Shown in pieces: positions 1 through 6,774 of a stretch of DNA of 64,000 bases; within the stretch, counting starts at the first letter, position 1; every line of letters begins with the position of its first letter. The translations under genes and the position numbers were made by a program. This stretch comes from Marixanthomonas ophiurae (GTDB lineage: Bacteria > Bacteroidota > Bacteroidia > Flavobacteriales > Flavobacteriaceae): the NCBI RefSeq assembly GCF_003413745.1, contig NZ_QVID01000001.1:434001-498000 (forward strand). Reading direction: 5' to 3'. Below the pieces are notes generated by a model, which was not told the DNA's origin, made no database searches, and saw nothing but the letters and a program-made list of their open reading frames with translations.

Positions 1-458
1 TGTTTATAATCCACCATTCCGTCAAAAAAAATATAGTTATTTGTCGTGCTCATAGTAGTGGGCAAACCAGGATCGGGTGTAAAATGTTCAGCAAATAACC
101 TTTGGTTGGAATCAGCTGAATTAAAAAACCATAAAATACCAAATACCACCACTAAAACAGCGGCAATGGCGTATAACGGTATTTTAGATCGTTTTGGTTT
201 TTGTATCAGTTTACTCTTATTGACTACTTTTGAATGTGTTTGTAGAAGCTCCTTATGAAAATCGTCCAGTTTATTTTTTAAAGCCGAAGCTTCTATCCCA
301 TCAATGAGCGCACGTACTTCATTTACTTTTTGCTGTAAAAAAGGGTCGCTTGAAAGTGTATCGACAAACGCTTTCTGCTCCTCAGCACTCATTTCATTCG
401 TAAGATACCGTTCTATGGTTTCGAATTCTTTTTCTGTTATGCTCTGTTTCTCATTCAT
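1..458 (-). CDS. Putative anti-sigma / membrane-anchored partner of ECF sigma factor (3' part cut by window edge)
   Basis: Reading from the ATG at 458 toward position 1 gives an open frame that runs off the left edge, so only about 152 N-terminal residues are present. It begins MNEKQSITEKEFETIERYLT, has an acidic helical cytoplasmic part of about 90 residues and then one hydrophobic segment (IPLYAIAAVLVVVFGILWFF, about residues 93-112) followed by an outward part. The start overlaps the stop of the upstream sigma-factor gene by 4 nt (ATGA), implying translational coupling. A single-TM protein coupled to an ECF sigma gene is the normal position of an anti-sigma factor, but no zinc-binding HxxxCxxC motif is seen, and similar Bacteroidota proteins can instead be TPR membrane proteins. 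The role is inferred from context. Confidence 0.6.
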   Translation of the reverse strand, partial: MNEKQSITEKEFETIERYLTNEMSAEEQKAFVDTLSSDPFLQQKVNEVRALIDGIEASALKNKLDDFHKELLQTHSKVVNKSKLIQKPKRSKIPLYAIAAVLVVVFGILWFFNSADSNQRLFAEHFTPDPGLPTTMSTTNNYIFFDGMVDYK

Positions 459-1030
459 GATTTTGTTGGGGATAAGGTCAATGCTCTTAATTTATTGATA
501 CATCGGTATTTTTTGTTCCGTGCCGAAGCTTCTTCAATGTTAAATTCCGAAGCAATTTTTCGCATAGATTTTTTGTTGTAATAAAAGTCGGTCAACAGTT
601 TTTTGCATTCAGCACCTAACTTTTCAAAGGCGTTCATGGTTTGTTTATGTTTTATTTCAGTTTCCGTATTAATAGTTTCTGAAATATCTATTTCTAAATT
701 GTTTTCCAAAGGTTCAAGAGATGTTGTCTTTTTAAATCGTGACGATCGTAAATAGTCTAACCATTTATATTTCGCTATTTGATACAGATATCCTTGTACG
801 GCTGTTTCATTTTTCGGAACAAATTTTCCGTCTTTAATATTTCGCCAAACCGCAATAAATGCTTCCTGGTATATATCTTTTGCTTGGGGCATGGTACCGT
901 TGTTTTTCAAAACATACTGTTCAGTCTTATAAAAGTTTTCGGTATATAGCTTATGCAAAGCCCGTTCATTATTGCCTTTTATTGCAGTTATAAGCTGAAA
1001 TTGTTTTTCTATGTACTTGATTTCCCCCAT
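455..1030 (-). CDS. ECF-type RNA polymerase sigma-70 factor
   Basis: 191 residues, the usual size of an extracytoplasmic-function sigma factor. Region 2 is visible around residues 25-95 (AKDIYQEAFIAVWRNI, then YLYQIAKYKWLDYLR) and region 4 helix-turn-helix around 135-185 (LGAECKKLLTDFYYNKKSMR, then KIASEFNIEEASARNKKYRC). It would direct core RNA polymerase to a dedicated promoter set. Its stop codon overlaps the start of the downstream membrane protein gene, and a lipoprotein gene ends 38 nt upstream on the same strand, so the three may be one unit. No FecR or SusC/D genes are visible, so this is probably not a polysaccharide-utilisation regulator. Targets are unknown. Confidence 0.9.
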   Translation of the reverse strand: MGEIKYIEKQFQLITAIKGNNERALHKLYTENFYKTEQYVLKNNGTMPQAKDIYQEAFIAVWRNIKDGKFVPKNETAVQGYLYQIAKYKWLDYLRSSRFKKTTSLEPLENNLEIDISETINTETEIKHKQTMNAFEKLGAECKKLLTDFYYNKKSMRKIASEFNIEEASARNKKYRCINKLRALTLSPTKS

Positions 1031-1068
1031 CTTGTAGATAAAGGAAAGTTACACATTTTTTTAATCTT

Positions 1069-2232
1069 TTAGTTTTCTTTTTCAAATTTCACCCATTCAC
1101 TTCCATTGATTTTATTGTCTATTCGAGGATCGTACAACGAATTGTTCGTTCCAATATACTCGCCGTTATTATTTACCCAATAATATTTGCTTCCGGCTTG
1201 CACATTAAAATGTTCATTGGTTTGGTGATTGGCTATTATGGTGCGTTCACCAATGGTATTGATGGTTTTACTGTGTCCCGCACTGTTTATATCACTTCGT
1301 TTTAAATAACCTGCATGACTGATATCGGAAATCTCACTATATGTTTTAGCAATAGAATTTGATGTATTACCCCGAGCTTGAATAGCTGCCATGCGTTGCC
1401 GATGGGCTTGGGCACTTTCGGCTGTTTTCGTGGCCCAAAAAACTTCGTTTTGTTGTATTTGTCCCATTAATTTTCCGTTCATCATTTGTTGCCATTGTGG
1501 GTTTATTTCTATACTGCCCACACCCTGAAGGTATGATTTAACTGCTTTTCCAAAAAAAGCTTGTGGCGCTTCCAGCTCGGTTGTTTGCAATGACCAATGG
1601 ACAATTTGATTTTTGGTCGTAATGGCCTGTACAATTGCGATAAATGAATAGTTGCCATTGCTGTCCTTCCATTCCGTTCCCAAAACACGATGTTGCCGTT
1701 GCGAACCTGTTTGTGGCATTCCGGCAGAAAAACGTTGCCAAAAGGCTTCTACTTTTGGTAAAGGATATGATTTTATATACCTATATCCTTCTGCTTGGGC
1801 AGCTGGTTGAATAAATTGTTGTACCACTTGTTCTAAGGGATATACCGGCGCAATTTGTTTTCCGGACATTTGCAACGTCTGCTGTGTAAAAGGATCATTG
1901 GAATAAACGAATTCTACCATTTCAGCTTTATTTACTTTTAAATTATTGGGCCCTGTTATAAAATATCGTGCATTGGGTTCTTGGTGAATTAACCAATCTA
2001 TAGGTAACAACATTTTATATTGTACCATTCCTGATTTTGGATCTTTTACATATTGAAATTTAATGTTCTTTTCTTGTTGTGTTCTTGCACCTCTTTTTCT
2101 ACTCAGGGTGGTTTTATTTGTTATTTCTTGTTTATCATATGCAACCCCGGTAGCGGGTTCTTTGGTTTTTGAAGTCCCCATCACACAAGATGAAAGGAAT
2201 AAAGCTGTGGAAACCAGTAGTAGCGTTTTCAT
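1069..2232 (-). CDS. Predicted lipoprotein of unknown function
   Basis: 387 residues with a clear lipoprotein signal: MKTLLLVSTALFLSSC, the Cys at 16 being the acylation site, so it should be anchored in a membrane. The rest has no motif I recognise. Residues about 60-235 look like a compact globular domain. A segment around 275-305 is Ala/Gln rich (AESAQAHRQRMAAIQARGN). The C-terminus is Asn/Tyr rich and contains YYWVNNNGEYIGTNNSLYDP. It lies 38 nt upstream of the ECF sigma gene on the same strand, which may mean it senses or is controlled with that system, but this is only positional evidence. Confidence 0.75.
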   Translation of the reverse strand: MKTLLLVSTALFLSSCVMGTSKTKEPATGVAYDKQEITNKTTLSRKRGARTQQEKNIKFQYVKDPKSGMVQYKMLLPIDWLIHQEPNARYFITGPNNLKVNKAEMVEFVYSNDPFTQQTLQMSGKQIAPVYPLEQVVQQFIQPAAQAEGYRYIKSYPLPKVEAFWQRFSAGMPQTGSQRQHRVLGTEWKDSNGNYSFIAIVQAITTKNQIVHWSLQTTELEAPQAFFGKAVKSYLQGVGSIEINPQWQQMMNGKLMGQIQQNEVFWATKTAESAQAHRQRMAAIQARGNTSNSIAKTYSEISDISHAGYLKRSDINSAGHSKTINTIGERTIIANHQTNEHFNVQAGSKYYWVNNNGEYIGTNNSLYDPRIDNKINGSEWVKFEKEN

Positions 2233-2324
2233 GTCAGGTTTTTTTAAGTTTCTTTTCTATTATTTCATCGGAAATTTTTTAAAATGTCATCAGATAAACT
2301 TTCACCCTTTTTTGTTAAACAAAA

Positions 2325-2352
2325 AAAACGCCCCCACTACAAAGGGCGTTTT
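2325..2352 (-). terminator. Intrinsic terminator of the T9SS protein gene
   Basis: AAAACGCCC at 2325-2333 pairs with GGGCGTTTT at 2344-2352. Read on the minus strand, the GC stem is followed by a run of eight T, so it ends transcripts coming from the gene at 2492-4402, about 140 nt upstream. Confidence 0.85.
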
Positions 2353-2407
2353 GCAAACCACTCCAGTCCTCCTCAAAACGGGAAATAGCTTTTTATTATT
2401 TATGAAA

Positions 2408-2435
2408 CATCGGTTTGTTTACACTATGTCATCAT
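2408..2435. repeat. Short repeated element, copy A (shares ACTATGTCATCAT with 4433-4460)
   Basis: The 13-mer ACTATGTCATCAT (2423-2435) recurs exactly at 4448-4460, and both copies are preceded by CATCG at the same distance. The two copies bracket the secreted protein gene at 2492-4402 and each lies upstream of a minus-strand gene for an exported protein. This could be a regulator or promoter element; no function is established. Confidence 0.5.
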
Positions 2436-2491
2436 TATTCCAAAAATGAAACATATTTATATGCATAAAGGTTGATTTATCATCTTAAAAA

Positions 2492-4402
2492 TTAATGCTT
2501 TACAATCCTTAACGTGCTTGATCCTTTTTTAGCGATACTTACTTTTATAAAATAGATTCCTGCGGAAGTGTTTATTTCCTTTTGAATGAATTTTGCCGAG
2601 GCATATCTTTCATCAGCAATTAGTTGCCCAAGAATATTGTAAATCTGTACAGTAACACCTGAGTATTCCCTTCCCAAATCAATGGTAAAATTACCGTCAG
2701 TTGGATTTGGATAAAGCGTAAGGTTGCTCAACGTATTTTCTTCGGCTCCCAAAATGATGTTGTTTACTTTTAGGATAATATTGTCTGGATTACAGATTAC
2801 ATCAAACGTGTGCTGCATAAAATTATAAGATGCAGTTACTGTAGCAGGCAGATTACAACTAGTAATATTGTTTGCGGTTAGGATTACGAATTCGTCATTC
2901 ACATTTGCTACATACCCCATATTTATATTAATGTCGCCATTTAAAATTGCATCGCCTTGAATTTCAAAAACGTCATATTCGGTTCCAGAATTTGGTCCGT
3001 TTATTTCAGGAGCTATGATTGCATCTGAAGTGCTGGTATAATCACCAAAATGAGTTAAGATTCCTGGGTGACCTCCTGGTGAAAGCCTACCTTCGAATGC
3101 AATTCCATTAATAAGTTGTACCGTTCCATTTCCCATTAGGATACCATCGCCTACAAAGGTTTTTTCAAATTTTAGGGTGCCTGTTTCTACGTTTATTATT
3201 CCAGGTGCTCTATTGTCAACATTAATTGAAATATCAAAAATTCCTGATCCTTGCACTCTATTAATAAGACCTGTGTTTACTATAGTACCTGCCTGATTGT
3301 TGCTATCAACGATGGACCCATTTGAATTTAGATTAAGCACTCCTGTTGGTAAATTGTTAAGGATAGGGTTTCCATCGCCTATATGAAATACACTATTTTC
3401 TTCAACATTAATAATTCCTTCATTGTTCAGAGTCATTTGATCTTTGATTGTTGTGCCCTGACCGCCATCTACTATGTGGAGTACTCCAAGATTGGTTAGG
3501 GTACCATCACCTTTAAGTTTTCCTTGTATCCAATTAACATCACCAGGTCCATCAAAATCGAAGATAGCTTCCGTTCCAGCTTCTATATTCAAATTCCAAT
3601 TCCAGTTAATAGGGCCGTCTAACTGACCACTAAGGGTGCCTTCACAGGTTATTCCTGGTTCAGGGACCGAATGCCATTCGAGTATGCCGTTAGATGATAT
3701 GTTGTAGGTTCCGTTAGTCAATACTGTGTTTTCATCAGTAATTTGCAGGGTTCCACTTTCTACTAAAATTGTTCCATTGTTATTTAGTAGCGGGGTATTT
3801 ATTTCAAATACACCTGTGCCCTGAGCTCTTTTTATAAGCCCTGTGTTAACTATAGTTCCATTTTGGTTATTCCCCCCAACAATTTGGGTATTTGAATTTA
3901 GATTGAGAACTCCAGTAGGTAAATTATTAAGTGTAGGATTGCCATAACCTATTTTGAATAAGCCAGTGTCATTAAAGTTGATAGTTCCTTCATTATTCAG
4001 GGTTACTTGTTCTCTGAGTGCCTGGGATAAAGCAGCACCTGGAACTAAATTTATTGTTCCAAGATTGGTGATGGTACCAGTCCCTCTAAACTCTCCAGTA
4101 GTCCAGGAAATTACTGCATTGGCCGAAATAGAAGAGGCTTCAGAAGTAGTAATAGAATTATTCGTTATCGTTGCCATAGCGTTCCCTTGAAGGGTAAAAG
4201 AACGAATAGTTGCCACTGTATTAAAAATCATATTACTTCCTGTGGGAATAATAACGTCATTACTTCCACCTGGAACACCTGTCGGACTCCAATAAGCCTC
4301 AACATCAAAGTCACCACCTGAAGGTCCAACCCATGTTTTCGTTTGTGCTGAGATGCTGAAACAAGAAATGCTCAAAACGTAAATTAATAGCAATTTTTTC
4401 AT
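2492..4402 (-). CDS. T9SS-secreted protein with duplicated 190-residue repeat (type A sorting domain)
   Basis: 636 residues. Residues 1-19 form a Sec signal peptide (MKKLLLIYVLSISCFSISAQ). The body is Asn/Gly/Thr rich and consistent with a right-handed beta-helix or adhesin-like surface protein. Two segments, about 101-203 and 291-393, are clear duplicates: LNNLPTGVLNLNS occurs at about 158-170 and 348-360, exactly 190 residues apart, as do GTIVNTGLI and TLNNEG. Residues about 560-636 are a T9SS type A sorting domain (LTLYPNPTDGNF, VQIYNILGQLI, SAGIYFIKV). It should be exported to the periplasm and passed through the T9SS to the surface. No catalytic motif is seen. It is monocistronic with its own terminator at 2325-2352. 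Confidence 0.88.
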   Translation of the reverse strand: MKKLLLIYVLSISCFSISAQTKTWVGPSGGDFDVEAYWSPTGVPGGSNDVIIPTGSNMIFNTVATIRSFTLQGNAMATITNNSITTSEASSISANAVISWTTGEFRGTGTITNLGTINLVPGAALSQALREQVTLNNEGTINFNDTGLFKIGYGNPTLNNLPTGVLNLNSNTQIVGGNNQNGTIVNTGLIKRAQGTGVFEINTPLLNNNGTILVESGTLQITDENTVLTNGTYNISSNGILEWHSVPEPGITCEGTLSGQLDGPINWNWNLNIEAGTEAIFDFDGPGDVNWIQGKLKGDGTLTNLGVLHIVDGGQGTTIKDQMTLNNEGIINVEENSVFHIGDGNPILNNLPTGVLNLNSNGSIVDSNNQAGTIVNTGLINRVQGSGIFDISINVDNRAPGIINVETGTLKFEKTFVGDGILMGNGTVQLINGIAFEGRLSPGGHPGILTHFGDYTSTSDAIIAPEINGPNSGTEYDVFEIQGDAILNGDININMGYVANVNDEFVILTANNITSCNLPATVTASYNFMQHTFDVICNPDNIILKVNNIILGAEENTLSNLTLYPNPTDGNFTIDLGREYSGVTVQIYNILGQLIADERYASAKFIQKEINTSAGIYFIKVSIAKKGSSTLRIVKH

Positions 4403-4432
4403 GATTTTTGGTTTTTATGATTAGTATGTATA

Positions 4433-4460
4433 CATCGAAACAATTCAACTATGTCATCAT
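4433..4460. repeat. Short repeated element, copy B
   Basis: Partner of the element at 2408-2435: CATCG, 11 variable bases, then CTATGTCATCAT (20 of 28 positions agree). It sits 31-58 nt upstream of the start of the minus-strand secreted protein gene and just before the plus-strand promoter of the mevalonate decarboxylase gene, so it could act in either direction. Confidence 0.5.
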
Positions 4461-4478
4461 ATTAACCAAAAAGAACTT

Positions 4479-4486
4479 TATTTTTG
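4479..4486 (+). promoter_or_regulatory. Probable -7 promoter element of mvaD
   Basis: TATTTTTG fits the Bacteroidota -7 consensus TAnnTTTG and lies 17 nt before the ATG at 4504, which would give a very short leader. No clear -33 TTG is present. Confidence 0.5.
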
Positions 4487-4503
4487 TAACATAATTCTAA
4501 TCT

Positions 4504-5580
4504 ATGGTCAAACAATCCTTTATCCCTACTGCCTATTCAAATTTTTTAACTGAAGGAAGCATTTCTTGGCAAAGTCCTAGCAACATCGCTTTGGTGAAAT
4601 ACTGGGGAAAGTACGGCGAGCAGTTACCGAAAAATGCTTCCATAAGTTTTACGTTGAGCAATTGTCACACAAAAACGACACTTTCTTATAAAAAAATAAA
4701 ACCTTCAGAAGGATTTCATTTTGAAGTGTATTTAGACGGAAAAAGAGAAAAAGATTTTGAACCTAAGATTCAAAAATTCTTCGAACGGATTGAAAAATAC
4801 GTTCCTTTTCTGAAGGAGTATGAATTTAAAATTGAAACCAGTAATAGTTTTCCGCATAGTAGCGGGATTGCCTCTTCAGCCAGTGGGATGAGTGCCTTGG
4901 CATTGTGTTTGACACAACTTGAAAGGTCCCTGAGCGGAGCCGAAGGGACAGAAACCGAAGAGAAGGCTTCATTTTTAGCACGACTAGGTTCCGGAAGCGC
5001 ATGTAGAAGCATAGAAGGCCCATTGATTGTTTGGGGCGAACACCCAGACATTTACGGAAGTAGTAACTTATTCGGAACAAAATATCCCTTTGAAGTTCAC
5101 GATACTTTCAAAAATTATCAGGATACTATTTTGTTAGTCGATAAAGGTGAAAAGCAAGTGAGCAGCACGGTTGGGCATAATTTAATGCACGACCATCCGT
5201 TTGCCAAACAACGCTTTCAACAAGCCAATAACAATCTCTCAAAACTAATCCCAGTTTTAAGAGAAGGTGATATTTCAGAATTTATTAAAATCGTAGAAAG
5301 CGAAGCTTTGTCATTGCATGCGATGATGATGACGTCTATGCCTTATTTTATATTAATGAAACCAAATACCTTGGAAATTATTAACCGCATTTGGAATTTC
5401 AGAAAAGAAACAGGAAGCAACGTTTGTTTTACGTTAGATGCGGGTGCCAATGTTCACGTTTTATACCCCGAAGCTGAAAAAGAAAACGTTTCTACCTTTA
5501 TTGAAACTGATTTGAAGCCTTTTTGTAAAAACGGGGAATATATTCATGATCACACCGGTGATGGAGCAGCTGCTCTCTAA
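4504..5580 (+). CDS. mvaD: Diphosphomevalonate decarboxylase
   Basis: 358 residues. It converts mevalonate 5-diphosphate to isopentenyl diphosphate with ATP in the cytoplasm, the last step of the classical mevalonate pathway. Seen: the substrate loop SNIALVKYWGK (26-36), the GHMP-kinase ATP loop PHSSGIASSASGMSAL (117-132), the family signature ARLGSGSACRSIEG (159-172), and the C-terminal TLDAGANVHVLY carrying the expected catalytic Asp. Residues about 141-150 (RSLSGAEGTE) are encoded by a palindromic DNA repeat and sit in a variable loop before KASFLARLGSG; the catalytic motifs are unaffected. A mevalonate kinase-like gene follows after 125 nt on the same strand, with its own promoter-like element. 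Confidence 0.93.
   Translation: MVKQSFIPTAYSNFLTEGSISWQSPSNIALVKYWGKYGEQLPKNASISFTLSNCHTKTTLSYKKIKPSEGFHFEVYLDGKREKDFEPKIQKFFERIEKYVPFLKEYEFKIETSNSFPHSSGIASSASGMSALALCLTQLERSLSGAEGTETEEKASFLARLGSGSACRSIEGPLIVWGEHPDIYGSSNLFGTKYPFEVHDTFKNYQDTILLVDKGEKQVSSTVGHNLMHDHPFAKQRFQQANNNLSKLIPVLREGDISEFIKIVESEALSLHAMMMTSMPYFILMKPNTLEIINRIWNFRKETGSNVCFTLDAGANVHVLYPEAEKENVSTFIETDLKPFCKNGEYIHDHTGDGAAAL
4926..4949 (+). repeat. Palindromic repeat inserted in frame in mvaD
   Basis: GTCCCT (4926-4931) and AGGGAC (4944-4949) are inverted arms around the GC-rich core GAGCGGAGCCGA, far richer in GC than the flanking codons. It resembles the short dispersed palindromes (CCTGAGC...CGAAGGG type) found in many Bacteroidota and other bacteria. 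It is translated as part of RSLSGAEGTE without breaking the frame. Confidence 0.65.
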
Positions 5581-5647
5581 AAACCACTGTAATTGTTTGA
5601 TAAAGCATATTTTATAAAAAATTTCAGAAAAATACGAGTTCCATTCA

Positions 5648-5655
5648 TATCTTTG
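5648..5655 (+). promoter_or_regulatory. Probable -7 promoter element of the mevalonate kinase-like gene
   Basis: TATCTTTG matches TAnnTTTG and lies 50 nt before the ATG at 5706, in the gap between the two mevalonate genes. It suggests this gene can be transcribed separately from mvaD. Confidence 0.55.
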
Positions 5656-5705
5656 CAGTACTGAAGGAAAATCAGTACATTTAAAAAACCATTAACCATT
5701 ACTTT

Positions 5706-6644
5706 ATGCGCGGCCCTTTATTCTATTCAAAAATCCTATTGTTTGGTGAATATGGAATTATAAAAGATTCCAAAGGTTTATCGATTCCTTATAATTTTTA
5801 TAACGGAGCGTTGAAAATCGACGAACATAAAACCATCAATACCAAAAAGAGTAATGATAGTTTATTACGTTTTGCAAAGTACTTAGCGACACTTCAAAAG
5901 GAAAATCCAGAGTTAGTAACTTTCGATATTGAAGCCTTAAAAGCTGATGTTGAAAAAGGATTGTATTTTGACAGCAGTATTCCTCAAGGATATGGTGTGG
6001 GCAGTAGTGGCGCACTGGTTGCGGCTATTTACGATAAATACGCTAACAATAAAATTACGGTTCTTGAAAATTTAACTCGTGAAAAACTGCTACAACTTAA
6101 AGCTATTTTCGCTGAAATGGAGTCTTTTTTCCACGGAAAATCCTCTGGGCTAGACCCGTTGAACAGTTATTTAAGCTTACCTATTTTAATCAATAGTAAA
6201 GACAATATCGAACCGGCCGGAATCCCTTCGCAAACTGAAGATGGTAAAGGAGCGGTTTTCTTATTGGATAGTGGTAGTACTGGAGAAACGGCGCCGATGG
6301 TTCATATTTTTATGGAAAATATGAAGCAAGAAGGGTTTAGAAGCATGGTAAAAGACCAGTTTGTAAAACATACCGATGCTTGTGTTCATGACTTTTTAAA
6401 AGGTGATGTGAAATCGCTCTTCGGAAATGTAAAACAACTTTCAAAAGTAGTGCTGGACAACTTTAAGCCAATGATCCCAAAACAATTTCACACCTTGTGG
6501 AAAAAAGGAATTGACACCAACGCTTACTACTTAAAGTTATGTGGTTCTGGCGGCGGCGGTTATATGCTAGGTTTTACCGAAGATATTGACAAAGCACGCG
6601 AAGCTTTAAAGGATTATAGGCTAGAAGTGGTGTATAATTTTTAA
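5706..6644 (+). CDS. GHMP kinase, probably mevalonate kinase
   Basis: 312 residues, GHMP-kinase fold. Seen: an N-terminal SKILLFGEYGII start strand, the ATP-binding loop PQGYGVGSSGA (93-103), KSSGLDPL (145-152) with the conserved Asp used as catalytic base in mevalonate kinases, and the C-terminal glycine-rich loop LCGSGGGGYMLGF (278-290). The expected reaction is phosphorylation of mevalonate by ATP in the cytoplasm. Its position directly after mvaD supports that role, but phosphomevalonate kinase, also of the GHMP family, cannot be excluded from sequence alone. HMG-CoA synthase, HMG-CoA reductase and the second kinase are not in this window. Confidence 0.85.
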   Translation: MRGPLFYSKILLFGEYGIIKDSKGLSIPYNFYNGALKIDEHKTINTKKSNDSLLRFAKYLATLQKENPELVTFDIEALKADVEKGLYFDSSIPQGYGVGSSGALVAAIYDKYANNKITVLENLTREKLLQLKAIFAEMESFFHGKSSGLDPLNSYLSLPILINSKDNIEPAGIPSQTEDGKGAVFLLDSGSTGETAPMVHIFMENMKQEGFRSMVKDQFVKHTDACVHDFLKGDVKSLFGNVKQLSKVVLDNFKPMIPKQFHTLWKKGIDTNAYYLKLCGSGGGGYMLGFTEDIDKAREALKDYRLEVVYNF

Positions 6645-6774
6645 AAATATTCAGTACTTTTTTCAACTTTGGTTTAAGTAAAATACTTTTTACTAAGGTT
6701 TCCTATAACTGCAATCTACAGGAAATCATTTTATTTCTTTAGATTTGACCTCAATACCCTAAAATTTACTTTTA

